From the NCBI GenBank assembly GCA_045531335.1, contig JAZSDU010000022.1, forward strand, positions 1-22,509: a DNA stretch of 22,509 nt, written 5' to 3'. Made by a program: the position numbers and the translations under genes. The DNA is from CAG-452 sp045531335. GTDB lineage: Bacteria > Bacillota > Clostridia > TANB77 > CAG-508. Shown one piece after another: positions 6,427-14,112 of the stretch (positions within the stretch are counted from its first letter, which is position 1; each line of letters begins with the position of its first letter). A model generated the notes under the pieces. The model worked only from the letters and a program-made list of their open reading frames with translations, did no database searches and was not told the DNA's origin.

Positions 6427-9400
6427 GAAGTGGCTGTCCATTATCCATATATGCTCTTCTAAACCATCTTCCATCCCAGCCTGCAGTATTTAATGCCTTC
6501 TTTAAACTTTCTCTTTTTTCCCTATACTCATTTGCCCTAGATATATCATTTCTTTTTTCACATATTGGAATAAATTTCCCTAATATATCATAAATGAAAA
6601 ATCCCAGCCATATGCTTTCACCTTTTTTCTTGTTTCCTACTGTATTTAATCCATCATTCCAATCTCCTGAACCTATTTTAGGTAATCCATTTTCACCAAA
6701 ATTCAAACTTCTATCTATTGCACGGGTGCAATGAGTATATACATCTTCCTTAATATCTGATTCTAAATATATATCATATCTTTCATCAATTCCATTAGGT
6801 AGTTCTTCTCCTGTTACATAAGGCTCTTGTAAATCTAAAATACTATAATCATTTGTATAATTTATATATTCAAAAACTACATAAGCAAGCCATAACAAAT
6901 CATCTGAAAATCTTGTTCTTATTCCTCTTTTTGTCTCTTCATGCCACCAATGTTCGACATCTCCTTCTATAAATTGATGCCTACAGCCGATAAGAATTTG
7001 ATTTTTCATAAATTCTTCATCCGTATATTTTAATCCAATAGTGTCTTGAAGTTGATCTCTAAATCCTATTGCTCCGCCTGATTGATAATATCCGCTTTTC
7101 GCCCATAATCTTGATACAATAGTTTGGTATTTAGCAAAACTGTTTATCATTAAATTTAATGATTCTAGTGGTGTATTTACTTCTACTCTTGTTAATAACT
7201 CATACCAAAAAGATTTGACATTATTTAATTCCTGTTTACAATTATTTGTTTTAGAATATTTGTATGATAAATCTTTTACATTTAATAAACTGTCTTCTTC
7301 ACCAAAGTGTAAAACTATTTCTTTTTCTTCAAAGCTTTCTAATTCTATTTCTAACTCTATTGCAATACATGAACTTTCTCCTAAGCCTGATGAATTATCT
7401 AATGTTACTTTATCTAAGGCGTCAGGATTTACCAAATCACCTTTTCCTATAAAGAAGTTTTTACTTCCGGTATAAGATTTTATATTTTCACTACTTGATA
7501 CAAATGCAATATTATTTTTAAAACTATCTTTATATAAATTTTTTACTATTATTAAATTATTTTCTTTTAAAACTTCAATAAATCCATTTGTTTTTATTTC
7601 ATCTTCTCCGAAGTACTGGTTTTATATAATAAATTAGTTTTAATCTCCTTTTATTTGGTTCTAAATTTTTTAATTTCAATATATTTATTTTTATATTATC
7701 TTCTCTTGGTACAAATATATCCAATTCTTGTGATATATTGTTTTGGATTGATTTGAATTTAACATATCCCATTCCATAAGTTATATAACCTTCATTTGCT
7801 TCGTTATTTATATTATCTGATAACGACCATTTTTTTCCTGTTTTATAGTCTTTTAAATAGACAATCTCTGATGGTAAGTCCATTACAGGATTATTATTCC
7901 ATGCAGATAGTCTGTTTAATCTACTATTTTTATGCCATGTAAATCCTCCTAGATTTTGAGTAACAACTGTTCCAAAATTTTGGTTTGCAAGTATCATACT
8001 CCAAACCGTTGGAAGCTTATTTTCTTTATCTAATTTAATTGTATATTTCATTCCATCTTCAGAAAATCCGCCATACTCATTGTAGTACTTTAAACTATTC
8101 ATATCTACATTTTGGTTAGTATTTATATCTTCCTGAACAATGTATTCTGGCTTCGCGTCTAAACCTATATCTCTAATTGTTTTTAAATACTCTTCTTCCA
8201 AATCATCTATTGCAGTTTTTATATCGCCATCTTTAGCATTTATAGTTATATTTGATTTAAATTCTAAAAGTTCTATATCTTCTTTATCTATTTGATTTAT
8301 ATTTATTATAAATATTCCACCTGAAATGTTTTTTAAATATTCTACTTGATTATTTAATATTGCATTTTCTATTTCATAATTTACATACTGGTCATATGAA
8401 TTTTCTTCATTATTTAAAATAACTAAATCTACTTTTATATTTTTATTTCTAAAATATTCATGAGCTTTTAATGCATCTCTTACAACATACATATCATTAA
8501 GATCTTCTATTTTTAATAGAATTATTGGTAAATCACCTGATATTCCATACTTCCATAAATTACTTTGTGAATAAACTCTTTTAGGTAATTGTTTTAATCT
8601 AAGACTTTTTAATGGATTATTTAATATTGTATATGATAAAAGTTTTTGATATTTATCTATATCTGTCCCTTTAAGTCCAAGATATATACTTTCAGCCTCT
8701 ACTTTTGCACGCGCAAGTTCAAATGTTTTTGTAATTACATTTGTGTTTCTATATTTCTCTAATAATTTAGAAACAATATCTTTATCATTTGAAATACATA
8801 TAACTAAATCTAATGTTATTTCTTCGCCTGGCATTATCTTTATTGTCCTTTTGCTCGCCAAACAAGCATCAGTAACAAGACCCATGTTTTGAGAATATGG
8901 TTTTGAATCTTTAACCATTTCAGGAATTAAGTTTTGTTTCTTCCCTAAAAATTTTTCTTTATCTATTTCAATTTCTAATTCGCCAATTGTATCATGTTCT
9001 GTATAAAAAGAAGTTCCTAAATATAAGTCTTCCTCATTTGCTCCTCTTTTCTTTCTTTTTACTAAAATATTATCATTTTCTAATCTTTCAAATGTTAAAA
9101 ACAAGTTGTTAAAAGCCATATGTGCATAATCTTGCATAGGACGTGATAATACTGGTTCAAAATAATTTGTTATTTCTAAAGTTCTTTCCTGTGTCCCATT
9201 ATTTTTAAGTTCAAGTCTTCTTATTTCTACTGGATCATCTGGTGATACAATAATTTTTGTAGTACTTTCTATATCTGCATCTATTCTTACAAATTTGCTC
9301 GTTTCTGGAGCAAATGCTACTGTAAATTTATCTCCTCTGTTTTCTCTATCTATTGGTGCATTTACCCATATTCTTTTACTTGCTACATCTTTAATATAAA

Positions 9401-12400
9401 ATAAAATTCCTTGTTTATAATCTGCTGTTTCTTTAAATCTATTTACTAATATTCCATTATATTTACTAAATCCTTCTCCATTTTGTTTAGTGCACACCGT
9501 ATACTTTCCATTTGATATAGTATTTGCTACATTTAACTTATCTTCTATTTTTGTATATGTTTTTTCTATATAATTTTGATAATCTTTTGGTTTTACTTTT
9601 TGTATTTTTTCTTTTTTCTCTTTTGTTATAATAGCTTTTTCTGGTATCCTTTCTTGAAGTAAAATATCTACCGCTTCTATTTCAGGATTGTTCATAAATC
9701 TTTTTACTAATATGTTTCTATTTATAAAATTATTAATTGCAAGCAGACTTAATGCTTGGTGATGTGCCATATATGTTTTTACAGTTTCGTATCTTTTACC
9801 ATATTTAAGTCTTGGAATTGTATAATCTATTGATTCGTAAAAACCATACTTATCATACATCTCTTCTTTTTCTAATTTTCTCAAATTATCTATTGCTTCT
9901 TTTGGAACATAATTTAGACTTAAGAAAACAGAATAAGGTGAAACTACCATGTCGTCTTCTAGTCCTCTTTTTAATCCTAGCCATGGCACCCCAAAAGATT
10001 TATACTGATAGTTATTATTAAAGTCTTTTAAATTAAATGCCGCTTCTGATATTCCCCAAGGTATTCCGAAGTTTTTTTGCATATTCAATTTGGCTCATAA
10101 TTAAAAATCTACATGATTCATCTAAAAGACTAGATTTATATTGTTTAATATTAATATTAGGCATTAAATATTCAAATGCAGTACCTGACCATGATATTAA
10201 TCCTTTATATTTATTAAGACTTGTTAGTGTTCTACTTAAAGAATTCCAGTGTTTTACTGGAACATCTTTTTTTGCAATTGCAATTAAACTTGCTTGTCTT
10301 GCTTCTGATGCTAGTAAGTCGTAGTATGAATTAGTAAGTTTATTTTGTTCTATATCAAAGCCTATTGAGAATAAGTTTTTCTTACTGTTGTAAAGAAGGC
10401 TAAAATCAGTGTTATTTATTATATTGTCAATGTTCGTAATCATTTGCTGGATTTGTTGCGGGTCGATGTTGCATCTGTTCCCTATATTGTTTGTAATTAA
10501 TTGTTCGTTTGTTTGCGGACGAGCAATGCTCGCCCCTACAATCTCATTTTTTAATATATCCTCTAAGAATTGTTTTGTTGTGTATAAATATCCTATAAAA
10601 TTTCCGTTATCTACTGTTGAAATATATCTTGGAGTTAGTGGCTCTAATGTATTTGTATTATACCAATTGTATAAATGCCCGTTCCATTTTTGAAGTTTCA
10701 TTATTGTATCTAACATTTTATCTAATAAATCTATTGCTTCATCTAATTCGATATATTTCAAATCATATGCAGAAATAATAGATAACATCCCAAGTCCAAT
10801 ATTTGTTGACGATGTTCTTGGTGCTATTTTGTTTTTTCTTCCTTCTTGATAATTATCTGGTGGTAAAAAGTTGTTTTCTTCATTAATATATTCTTTAAAA
10901 TATTGCCATGTTTTTTCACCAACTTCTAAAATATATTCTTTATCCTTTTTACTAATTTTTTCTAAAGCTAACTTTTCTTCTATATCTTTACTAATATACC
11001 ATGCAAAAGTAGGTGCAACTAGCCATATAGTTCCTAATATAATTGCTGTCACTTCAATTGTAAATATTCCAAAAACCAAACTCAAAACTCCAAATACTAA
11101 ATTCATAAACATAAATTTATAATATGAAATCAAATCTGTCTTTGCTTGTTTTTCAGCCTCCTCTGCTGTAAGCCATTCAAGCAAATTCATTTTACTTATA
11201 TTCATCCTATATATAGTTTTTGCTATAGAAGTTAACGATATATATGCTTTATGTGGCAAAAATCCTATTTCTAATATTCCTCTTAAAATACTTGCTTTTA
11301 TTAAACTTATATTTGATGAAAAACTTTTATGTGCATATATAAATCTAGAGTCTTTCCCTTTTTTAAAAACAATATAATTTAAAATATCAAGTACTGAAGA
11401 AAAACTATATGCTATTAAAAGTATTAATACGATTCTCCACACTTCTATATCTGTAAATAGTTTTAAAATGGCTGATAATATAATCCCTAAAGAAACTGTA
11501 ATCGGAATAAGACTTCTCCTTAAATTATCTAATATTTTAAATTTAGAAAGTATATTTAATGGATTTAATTTAGTCGTACCATTTTTTATTTTTATGGTTT
11601 CTTTAAGCCACCTTAAGATTTGCCAATCTCCTCTTATCCATCTACTTAATCTTAAAGAATAGCTGTTATATTTACTTGGTACATCATCTAAAAGAATAAT
11701 ATCTGTTACTAATGCACATCTTAAATAATTTCCTTCTAGCAAATCATGACTAAGAACAGTATTTTCTGGAATTTCATCACACAATATTTTATGGAACAAT
11801 TTTAAGTCATATATTCCTTTTCCTGTAAATATACCTTCATTAAAATTATCTTGATATATATCTGATATTGCATTTGTATATGAATCTGTTCCTCCGCATT
11901 CCTGCATACATTTTTGTAAATAAACTTTTTCTACTAGAATCCAAATTTGTTCCTATTCTTGGTTGCATTATTCCATATCCTTGGGCTATAATATTTTTAC
12001 TCTCATCTAAAATAGGTTCGTTTAGAATATGTGCCATTGAACCAACTAATTGTAATCCAGTTTCTAGTGATAAATTAGTGTCTGAGTCAAGTGTTATGAT
12101 GTATTTTATTTCGGGTCGGTTAAGACCGACCCCTGCAGTGTTTACAAGTGTATTTGTCCTAAATTTATTTATGCCATCCACTAAAAATTCATTAAACTCA
12201 CAAAGTAATCCTCTTTTTCTTTCCCAGCCTAAATAACACTTTTCACTAGGATTCCATGTTCTTTTTCTATACAGAAAATTAAACTTTGGATATTCTACAT
12301 CAAAGTTTTTATTATACTTTTTATTTAATTTATCTGTTTCTTCTAATCCAGCTTTTATTATTTCATCATCAAAAATTTCATTTTCATTTTTACTAGAAGT

Positions 12401-13952
12401 ACAATCTCCAAGAAGTGCAAAATATATATTTTCACTTTTATTTGCTAAATAATATACCTCTAATTTCCTCATTAATTCTTTTACTTTTTCTTTAGAATTT
12501 ACAATAGTAGGTATTACTACAAATGTAGCACATTCCTTTGGAATACCGATTACTAAAATCTAGTTTTGGTATTAATGTTGGTTTTACTTTTTTATTTAAA
12601 ACATAGTTTATAACTTGCTGTATAATCTCAGATATTGGTATATATATTATTAGGAATGTCAAAAATGATAGTACAATATTTCTATTTGAATAATAAATAT
12701 AACCTCCAAATAATAAAGAAAATATTGTAGTTATAAGATAATTTAAAATAATATATATTTTAGCTTTAGTCGTATTAGATTTATACTTTTTGTTTTTTAC
12801 TCCTAAAATATCTAATAATTCATTTTTTCCATTCGAAATTAAATAATATCCAATATGAGATTTTTTTCTACTTATACTATCTTCTTTATTTATATAATTA
12901 TTTGCAAATTCTACTGTTTTTTTTGCAATATAAAGCTCTGATATTTTTGTTTCTTCTGAAATTTGTTTTATCTCATTTCTATAGTATTCTTTAGTTTTAT
13001 AATCCATTTTTGAATAAACATTTGCAGGATCTTTTTTTAATATATCTTCTACTCCATTTATTTCTTCAAATAAACTTAAAAAATTAACTCTTAATATTTC
13101 TTTTAAGCTTATTATACTATTGCCAATAGATACCTTTGAAATAGCTATATCATAATGTTCTTTTTGTATAACCTCAGAAACTGTCATTCCCATTCTATTT
13201 ACTTGTTCTTCTAATACTTCTAGATATGGAAGTCCTTGCTTTCCATATCTCTTTAATTTATATGACATATATTCTATAAATGGGTATTTCATTTCTTTAT
13301 ATATATTGTAGTTAGCTACTTTTGTATTTTTAAATTTTTGATTTTTACTATCTTTTCTTTCTACTAATCTTTCTATTATGCTTTCTACTTTATATTTTTG
13401 TACTTGTGTAATATATATTTTTTCACATATATTTCTTATATTTTCTATTAATGCAACTTCTAAAAATATCCATAAATTCCAAATTTCTTCCATACTTAGT
13501 AATTTTCTTTTTTGATATGAACTTATTGCTAATGTTAATATTTCATCATTTATTTTATTATCTGTATATGCTACTATTTCTGATGCTAAAACATAATCTC
13601 TTGAAAAACCTTTATACATTCCATTTGCAATTCCTGGAGAATTTTTATATTTTTTTATACTCATCTCAGATACAACAGTTTTATATGTTTCTTCTATAAC
13701 ATAAAAGTTATCTAAAAGCCATTCTCCTGCTGGGTGTATATCAATTTTAAGTTTTAAATGCTCATTTAAAATATCATATGTTTTTTCTATAAATTTGAAA
13801 TTATCCTTTAATCTTGGAATAGGATATGTCCATTTTTCTGTAGTTTTTTTAATTTCATGATTACTTGCAATCTTCTCCATATAATTTTGAAGTTGATAAT
13901 TATCTAAAACTGTTCCTTTTATATTTAAATATCTATATTGTTTTTTACTCAA
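5701..13952 (-). CDS. cgs: Cyclic beta-1,2-glucan synthase, read through five CGG +1 frameshifts
   Basis: An 8,252-nt gene for a 2,748-aa membrane enzyme of the NdvB/ChvB/Cgs family. The family uses UDP-glucose to build beta-1,2-glucan, trims the chain by phosphorolysis and closes it into a ring. Order: N-terminal helical region, GT84 glycosyltransferase with membrane helices, glycoamylase-like cyclisation domain (the part assigned to GH189 in recent work), and a GH94 domain. The conventional frame breaks five times, at C nucleotides 12548, 11896, 10068, 7610 and 6427. Each is the first base of an in-frame CGG, and skipping it gives GGA or GGT. With five bases skipped, 8,247 nt make exactly 2,749 codons without internal stops. 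The length matches the family. The start is TTG with GAGGTGAAG upstream. A decayed pseudogene is the main alternative, but the uniform rule argues against it. Confidence 0.88.
6410..7609 (-). CDS. cgs segment 5: GH94 phosphorylase catalytic domain
   Basis: Joined residues 2114-2507. The alpha/alpha-barrel of GH94 is recognisable from SGYYQSGGAIGFRDQLQD, HWWHEETKRGIRTRFSDDLLWLAY and the catalytic-loop motif G-D-W-N-D (about 2428-2432) in GSGDWNDGLNTVG. In this family the domain shortens linear glucans by phosphorolysis and so sets ring size. It ends YMDNGQPL. The first ATG-type start lies 58 codons inside the frame, so this is not an independent gene. Confidence 0.87.
   Translation of the reverse strand, partial: GEDEIKTNGFIEVLKENNLIIVKNLYKDSFKNNIAFVSSSENIKSYTGSKNFFIGKGDLVNPDALDKVTLDNSSGLGESSCIAIELEIELESFEEKEIVLHFGEEDSLLNVKDLSYKYSKTNNCKQELNNVKSFWYELLTRVEVNTPLESLNLMINSFAKYQTIVSRLWAKSGYYQSGGAIGFRDQLQDTIGLKYTDEEFMKNQILIGCRHQFIEGDVEHWWHEETKRGIRTRFSDDLLWLAYVVFEYINYTNDYSILDLQEPYVTGEELPNGIDERYDIYLESDIKEDVYTHCTRAIDRSLNFGENGLPKIGSGDWNDGLNTVGNKKKGESIWLGFFIYDILGKFIPICEKRNDISRANEYREKRESLKKALNTAGWDGRWFRRAYMDNGQPLRKYRK
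6425..6427 (-). other. Frame-break site E: CTT CGG A
   Basis: Skipping C6427 gives DNGQPL-GSIENEECRIDSISQSW, a close match to the GH94 consensus PLGS-x3-EECRIDSI. The restored codon is GGA (Gly2508). Without the shift the frame ends after RKYRK. This is the clearest site, because conserved residues lie directly on both sides of the break. Confidence 0.92.
7599..10067 (-). CDS. cgs segment 4: end of cyclisation domain and start of GH94 part
   Basis: Joined residues 1295-2113. It opens with GIPWGISEAAF, then SFGVPWLGLKRGLEDDMVVSPYS and YMAHHQALSLLAI, the conserved end of the glycoamylase-like domain. Two beta-rich carbohydrate-binding regions follow: the first around VCTKQNGEGFSKYNGILVNR, the second the GH94 N-terminal fold NFGTVVTQNLGGFTWHKNSR with NRLSAWNNNPVMDLPSE. 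The segment ends YYIKPVL; the unshifted frame adds RRR and a stop. No membrane segment is apparent, and the topology of this part relative to the membrane cannot be read from the sequence. Confidence 0.85.
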   Translation of the reverse strand, partial: GIPWGISEAAFNLKDFNNNYQYKSFGVPWLGLKRGLEDDMVVSPYSVFLSLNYVPKEAIDNLRKLEKEEMYDKYGFYESIDYTIPRLKYGKRYETVKTYMAHHQALSLLAINNFINRNILVKRFMNNPEIEAVDILLQERIPEKAIITKEKKEKIQKVKPKDYQNYIEKTYTKIEDKLNVANTISNGKYTVCTKQNGEGFSKYNGILVNRFKETADYKQGILFYIKDVASKRIWVNAPIDRENRGDKFTVAFAPETSKFVRIDADIESTTKIIVSPDDPVEIRRLELKNNGTQERTLEITNYFEPVLSRPMQDYAHMAFNNLFLTFERLENDNILVKRKKRGANEEDLYLGTSFYTEHDTIGELEIEIDKEKFLGKKQNLIPEMVKDSKPYSQNMGLVTDACLASKRTIKIMPGEEITLDLVICISNDKDIVSKLLEKYRNTNVITKTFELARAKVEAESIYLGLKGTDIDKYQKLLSYTILNNPLKSLRLKQLPKRVYSQSNLWKYGISGDLPIILLKIEDLNDMYVVRDALKAHEYFRNKNIKVDLVILNNEENSYDQYVNYEIENAILNNQVEYLKNISGGIFIININQIDKEDIELLEFKSNITINAKDGDIKTAIDDLEEEYLKTIRDIGLDAKPEYIVQEDINTNQNVDMNSLKYYNEYGGFSEDGMKYTIKLDKENKLPTVWSMILANQNFGTVVTQNLGGFTWHKNSRLNRLSAWNNNPVMDLPSEIVYLKDYKTGKKWSLSDNINNEANEGYITYGMGYVKFKSIQNNISQELDIFVPREDNIKINILKLKNLEPNKRRLKLIYYIKPVLRRR
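7608..7610 (-). other. Frame-break site D: CTT CGG A
   Basis: Skipping C7610 gives KPVL-GEDEIKTNGFIEV, with GGA as Gly2114. Without the shift the protein ends after RRR. The local hexamer CTTCGG plus A is identical to sites C and E. Confidence 0.88.
10033..11895 (-). CDS. cgs segment 3: GT84 second half, membrane helices, start of cyclisation domain
   Basis: Joined residues 686-1294. It opens with GGTDSYTNAISDIYQD and FTGKGIYD, then VLSHDLLEGNYLRCALVTD and the acceptor-binding SRWIRGDWQ (about 769-777), all typical of GT84. Four membrane helices follow near 812-832, 837-858, 945-964 and 966-986. The glycoamylase-like cyclisation domain begins around residue 1000 (GEKTWQYFKEYINEENNFLPPDNYQ; STNIGLGMLSI). 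A family A palindrome is inserted in frame at about 1137-1146. The segment ends EYAKKL, followed in the next frame by GIPWGISEAAF. Confidence 0.85.
   Translation of the reverse strand, partial: GGTDSYTNAISDIYQDNFNEGIFTGKGIYDLKLFHKILCDEIPENTVLSHDLLEGNYLRCALVTDIILLDDVPSKYNSYSLRLSRWIRGDWQILRWLKETIKIKNGTTKLNPLNILSKFKILDNLRRSLIPITVSLGIILSAILKLFTDIEVWRIVLILLIAYSFSSVLDILNYIVFKKGKDSRFIYAHKSFSSNISLIKASILRGILEIGFLPHKAYISLTSIAKTIYRMNISKMNLLEWLTAEEAEKQAKTDLISYYKFMFMNLVFGVLSLVFGIFTIEVTAIILGTIWLVAPTFAWYISKDIEEKLALEKISKKDKEYILEVGEKTWQYFKEYINEENNFLPPDNYQEGRKNKIAPRTSSTNIGLGMLSIISAYDLKYIELDEAIDLLDKMLDTIMKLQKWNGHLYNWYNTNTLEPLTPRYISTVDNGNFIGYLYTTKQFLEDILKNEIVGASIARPQTNEQLITNNIGNRCNIDPQQIQQMITNIDNIINNTDFSLLYNSKKNLFSIGFDIEQNKLTNSYYDLLASEARQASLIAIAKKDVPVKHWNSLSRTLTSLNKYKGLISWSGTAFEYLMPNINIKQYKSSLLDESCRFLIMSQIEYAKKLRNTLGNIRSGI
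10066..10068 (-). other. Frame-break site C: CTT CGG A
   Basis: Skipping C10068 gives GGA (Gly1295) and the highly conserved GIPWGISEAAFN of the cyclisation domain. A run of seven A lies just upstream, so a one-base A insertion is an alternative explanation at this site only. The unshifted frame stops at 10033. Confidence 0.85.
10516..10540 (+). repeat. Palindromic element, copy 8 (family A), in frame inside cgs
   Basis: CGGACGAGC-AAT-GCTCGCCCCTACA. On the minus strand it is translated as roughly VGASIARP within the cyclisation domain, at a place where an extra loop would be tolerated. Its own CGG lies on the plus strand and is not a codon. Confidence 0.75.
11846..12547 (-). CDS. cgs segment 2: GT84 glycosyltransferase core, first half
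   Basis: Joined residues 469-685. It holds the UDP-glucose-binding glycosyltransferase start (GIPKECATFVVIPTIVNS), the YRKRTWNPSEKCYLGWERKRG block and the metal-binding D622-S-D624-T motif in IITLDSDTNLSLETGLQLVG. A family A palindrome (12112-12137) is inserted in frame and encodes about residues 604-613 (TAGVGLNRPE), just before the catalytic strand. The segment has no good start of its own: the first ATG (12472) lies 25 codons inside the domain, so it is not an independent gene. Confidence 0.85.
   Translation of the reverse strand, partial: GIPKECATFVVIPTIVNSKEKVKELMRKLEVYYLANKSENIYFALLGDCTSSKNENEIFDDEIIKAGLEETDKLNKKYNKNFDVEYPKFNFLYRKRTWNPSEKCYLGWERKRGLLCEFNEFLVDGINKFRTNTLVNTAGVGLNRPEIKYIITLDSDTNLSLETGLQLVGSMAHILNEPILDESKNIIAQGYGIMQPRIGTNLDSSRKSLFTKMYAGMRRNRFIYKCNIRYISR
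11894..11896 (-). other. Frame-break site B: ATG CGG A
   Basis: Skipping C11896 changes AGM-RRNRF into AGM-GGTDSYTNAISDIYQD, which is the conserved GT84 block before FTGKGIYD. The restored codon is GGA (Gly686). The unshifted frame stops at 11846. Confidence 0.88.
12112..12137 (+). repeat. Palindromic element, copy 9 (family A), in frame inside cgs
   Basis: GGTCGGT-TAAG-ACCGACC with an end CCCCTGCA, one base different from the usual CCCCTACA. It is read through in frame as part of the GT84 domain, about eight residues before the DSDT motif. Confidence 0.75.
12492..13952 (-). CDS. cgs segment 1: N-terminal region to first frame break
   Basis: Residues 1-468 of the joined protein, then 18 out-of-frame codons to a stop if no shift occurs (486 aa). 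It includes the family N-terminal block HPAGEWLLDNFYVIEE (73-88) and a long helical region. Two membrane helices lie near 398-420 and 425-447. The segment ends TLIPKLDFSN, which leads into GIPKECATFVVIPTI in the next frame, as expected for the start of the glycosyltransferase core. Without a shift, the product would be a membrane protein lacking any catalytic domain. Confidence 0.85.
   Translation of the reverse strand: MSKKQYRYLNIKGTVLDNYQLQNYMEKIASNHEIKKTTEKWTYPIPRLKDNFKFIEKTYDILNEHLKLKIDIHPAGEWLLDNFYVIEETYKTVVSEMSIKKYKNSPGIANGMYKGFSRDYVLASEIVAYTDNKINDEILTLAISSYQKRKLLSMEEIWNLWIFLEVALIENIRNICEKIYITQVQKYKVESIIERLVERKDSKNQKFKNTKVANYNIYKEMKYPFIEYMSYKLKRYGKQGLPYLEVLEEQVNRMGMTVSEVIQKEHYDIAISKVSIGNSIISLKEILRVNFLSLFEEINGVEDILKKDPANVYSKMDYKTKEYYRNEIKQISEETKISELYIAKKTVEFANNYINKEDSISRKKSHIGYYLISNGKNELLDILGVKNKKYKSNTTKAKIYIILNYLITTIFSLLFGGYIYYSNRNIVLSFLTFLIIYIPISEIIQQVINYVLNKKVKPTLIPKLDFSNRYSKGMCYICSNTYYCKF
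12546..12548 (-). other. Frame-break site A: AAT CGG T
   Basis: In-frame CGG is codon 469. Skipping C12548 gives GGT (Gly469) and continues IPKECATFVVIPT. The conventional frame runs 17 further codons after CGG to a stop at 12492. The C is not in a homopolymer. Confidence 0.85.
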
Positions 13953-13965
13953 AACTCTTCACCTC

Positions 13966-13987
13966 AATATGTATTTTCGTACATATT
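13966..13987. promoter_or_regulatory. Perfect 8-bp inverted repeat at the cgs ribosome site
   Basis: AATATGTA and TACATATT flank a 6-nt spacer and touch the GAGGTGAAG ribosome site of cgs. This is a plausible operator or translation-control hairpin. I could not find a convincing promoter between here and the phosphofructokinase-like gene's terminator. Confidence 0.4.
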
Positions 13988-14064
13988 TTTGCCAAGTGTG
14001 AGATTTTTTATGCAATTTTCAAATTTTAAAAATTTGTTTAATAAAAAGTAAGAATTGCTAGTAT

Positions 14065-14103
14065 AATAAAAACAACAAGGAGGTACAATAGTTTACCCCC
14101 TTG
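14065..14103 (-). terminator. Terminator of the phosphofructokinase-like gene
   Basis: The 10-bp stem CAAGGGGGTA / TACCTCCTTG (one G-T pair) with an 8-nt loop is followed on the minus strand by TTGTTTTTATT, 10 nt after the stop codon. It separates this gene from cgs. Confidence 0.75.
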
Positions 14104-14112
14104 CGATGTTTT

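Noticed and set aside
10066..10078. Classical -1 shift on the A AAA AAC-like heptamer near site C
   Set aside because: The needed change is +1 (or -2), not -1, and the other sites have no such heptamer.
10066..10080. Homopolymer sequencing error or A-run slippage at site C
   Set aside because: A run of seven A is present there and could explain that site alone, but the other four breaks have no long homopolymer and follow the same CGG rule.
6425..12548. Systematic base-calling error at a methylated CGG-containing motif
   Set aside because: Many out-of-frame CGG triplets, including CGGA contexts, occur in cgs and in the other genes without any frame break, so the errors would have to know the reading frame. 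It remains checkable with independent reads.
5701..13952. cgs as an ordinary pseudogene
   Set aside because: Decay should give stops and indels of varied type. Here all five breaks are single extra C bases at CGG, the rest of the 8.25 kb stays open, the conserved blocks are intact and the joined length is exactly a multiple of three.
5701..13952. Six separate genes (486, 208, 624, 829, 341 and 257 aa)
   Set aside because: The pieces are consecutive parts of one known domain order, their supposed starts lie inside conserved domains or out of the true frame, and none has a convincing ribosome site.
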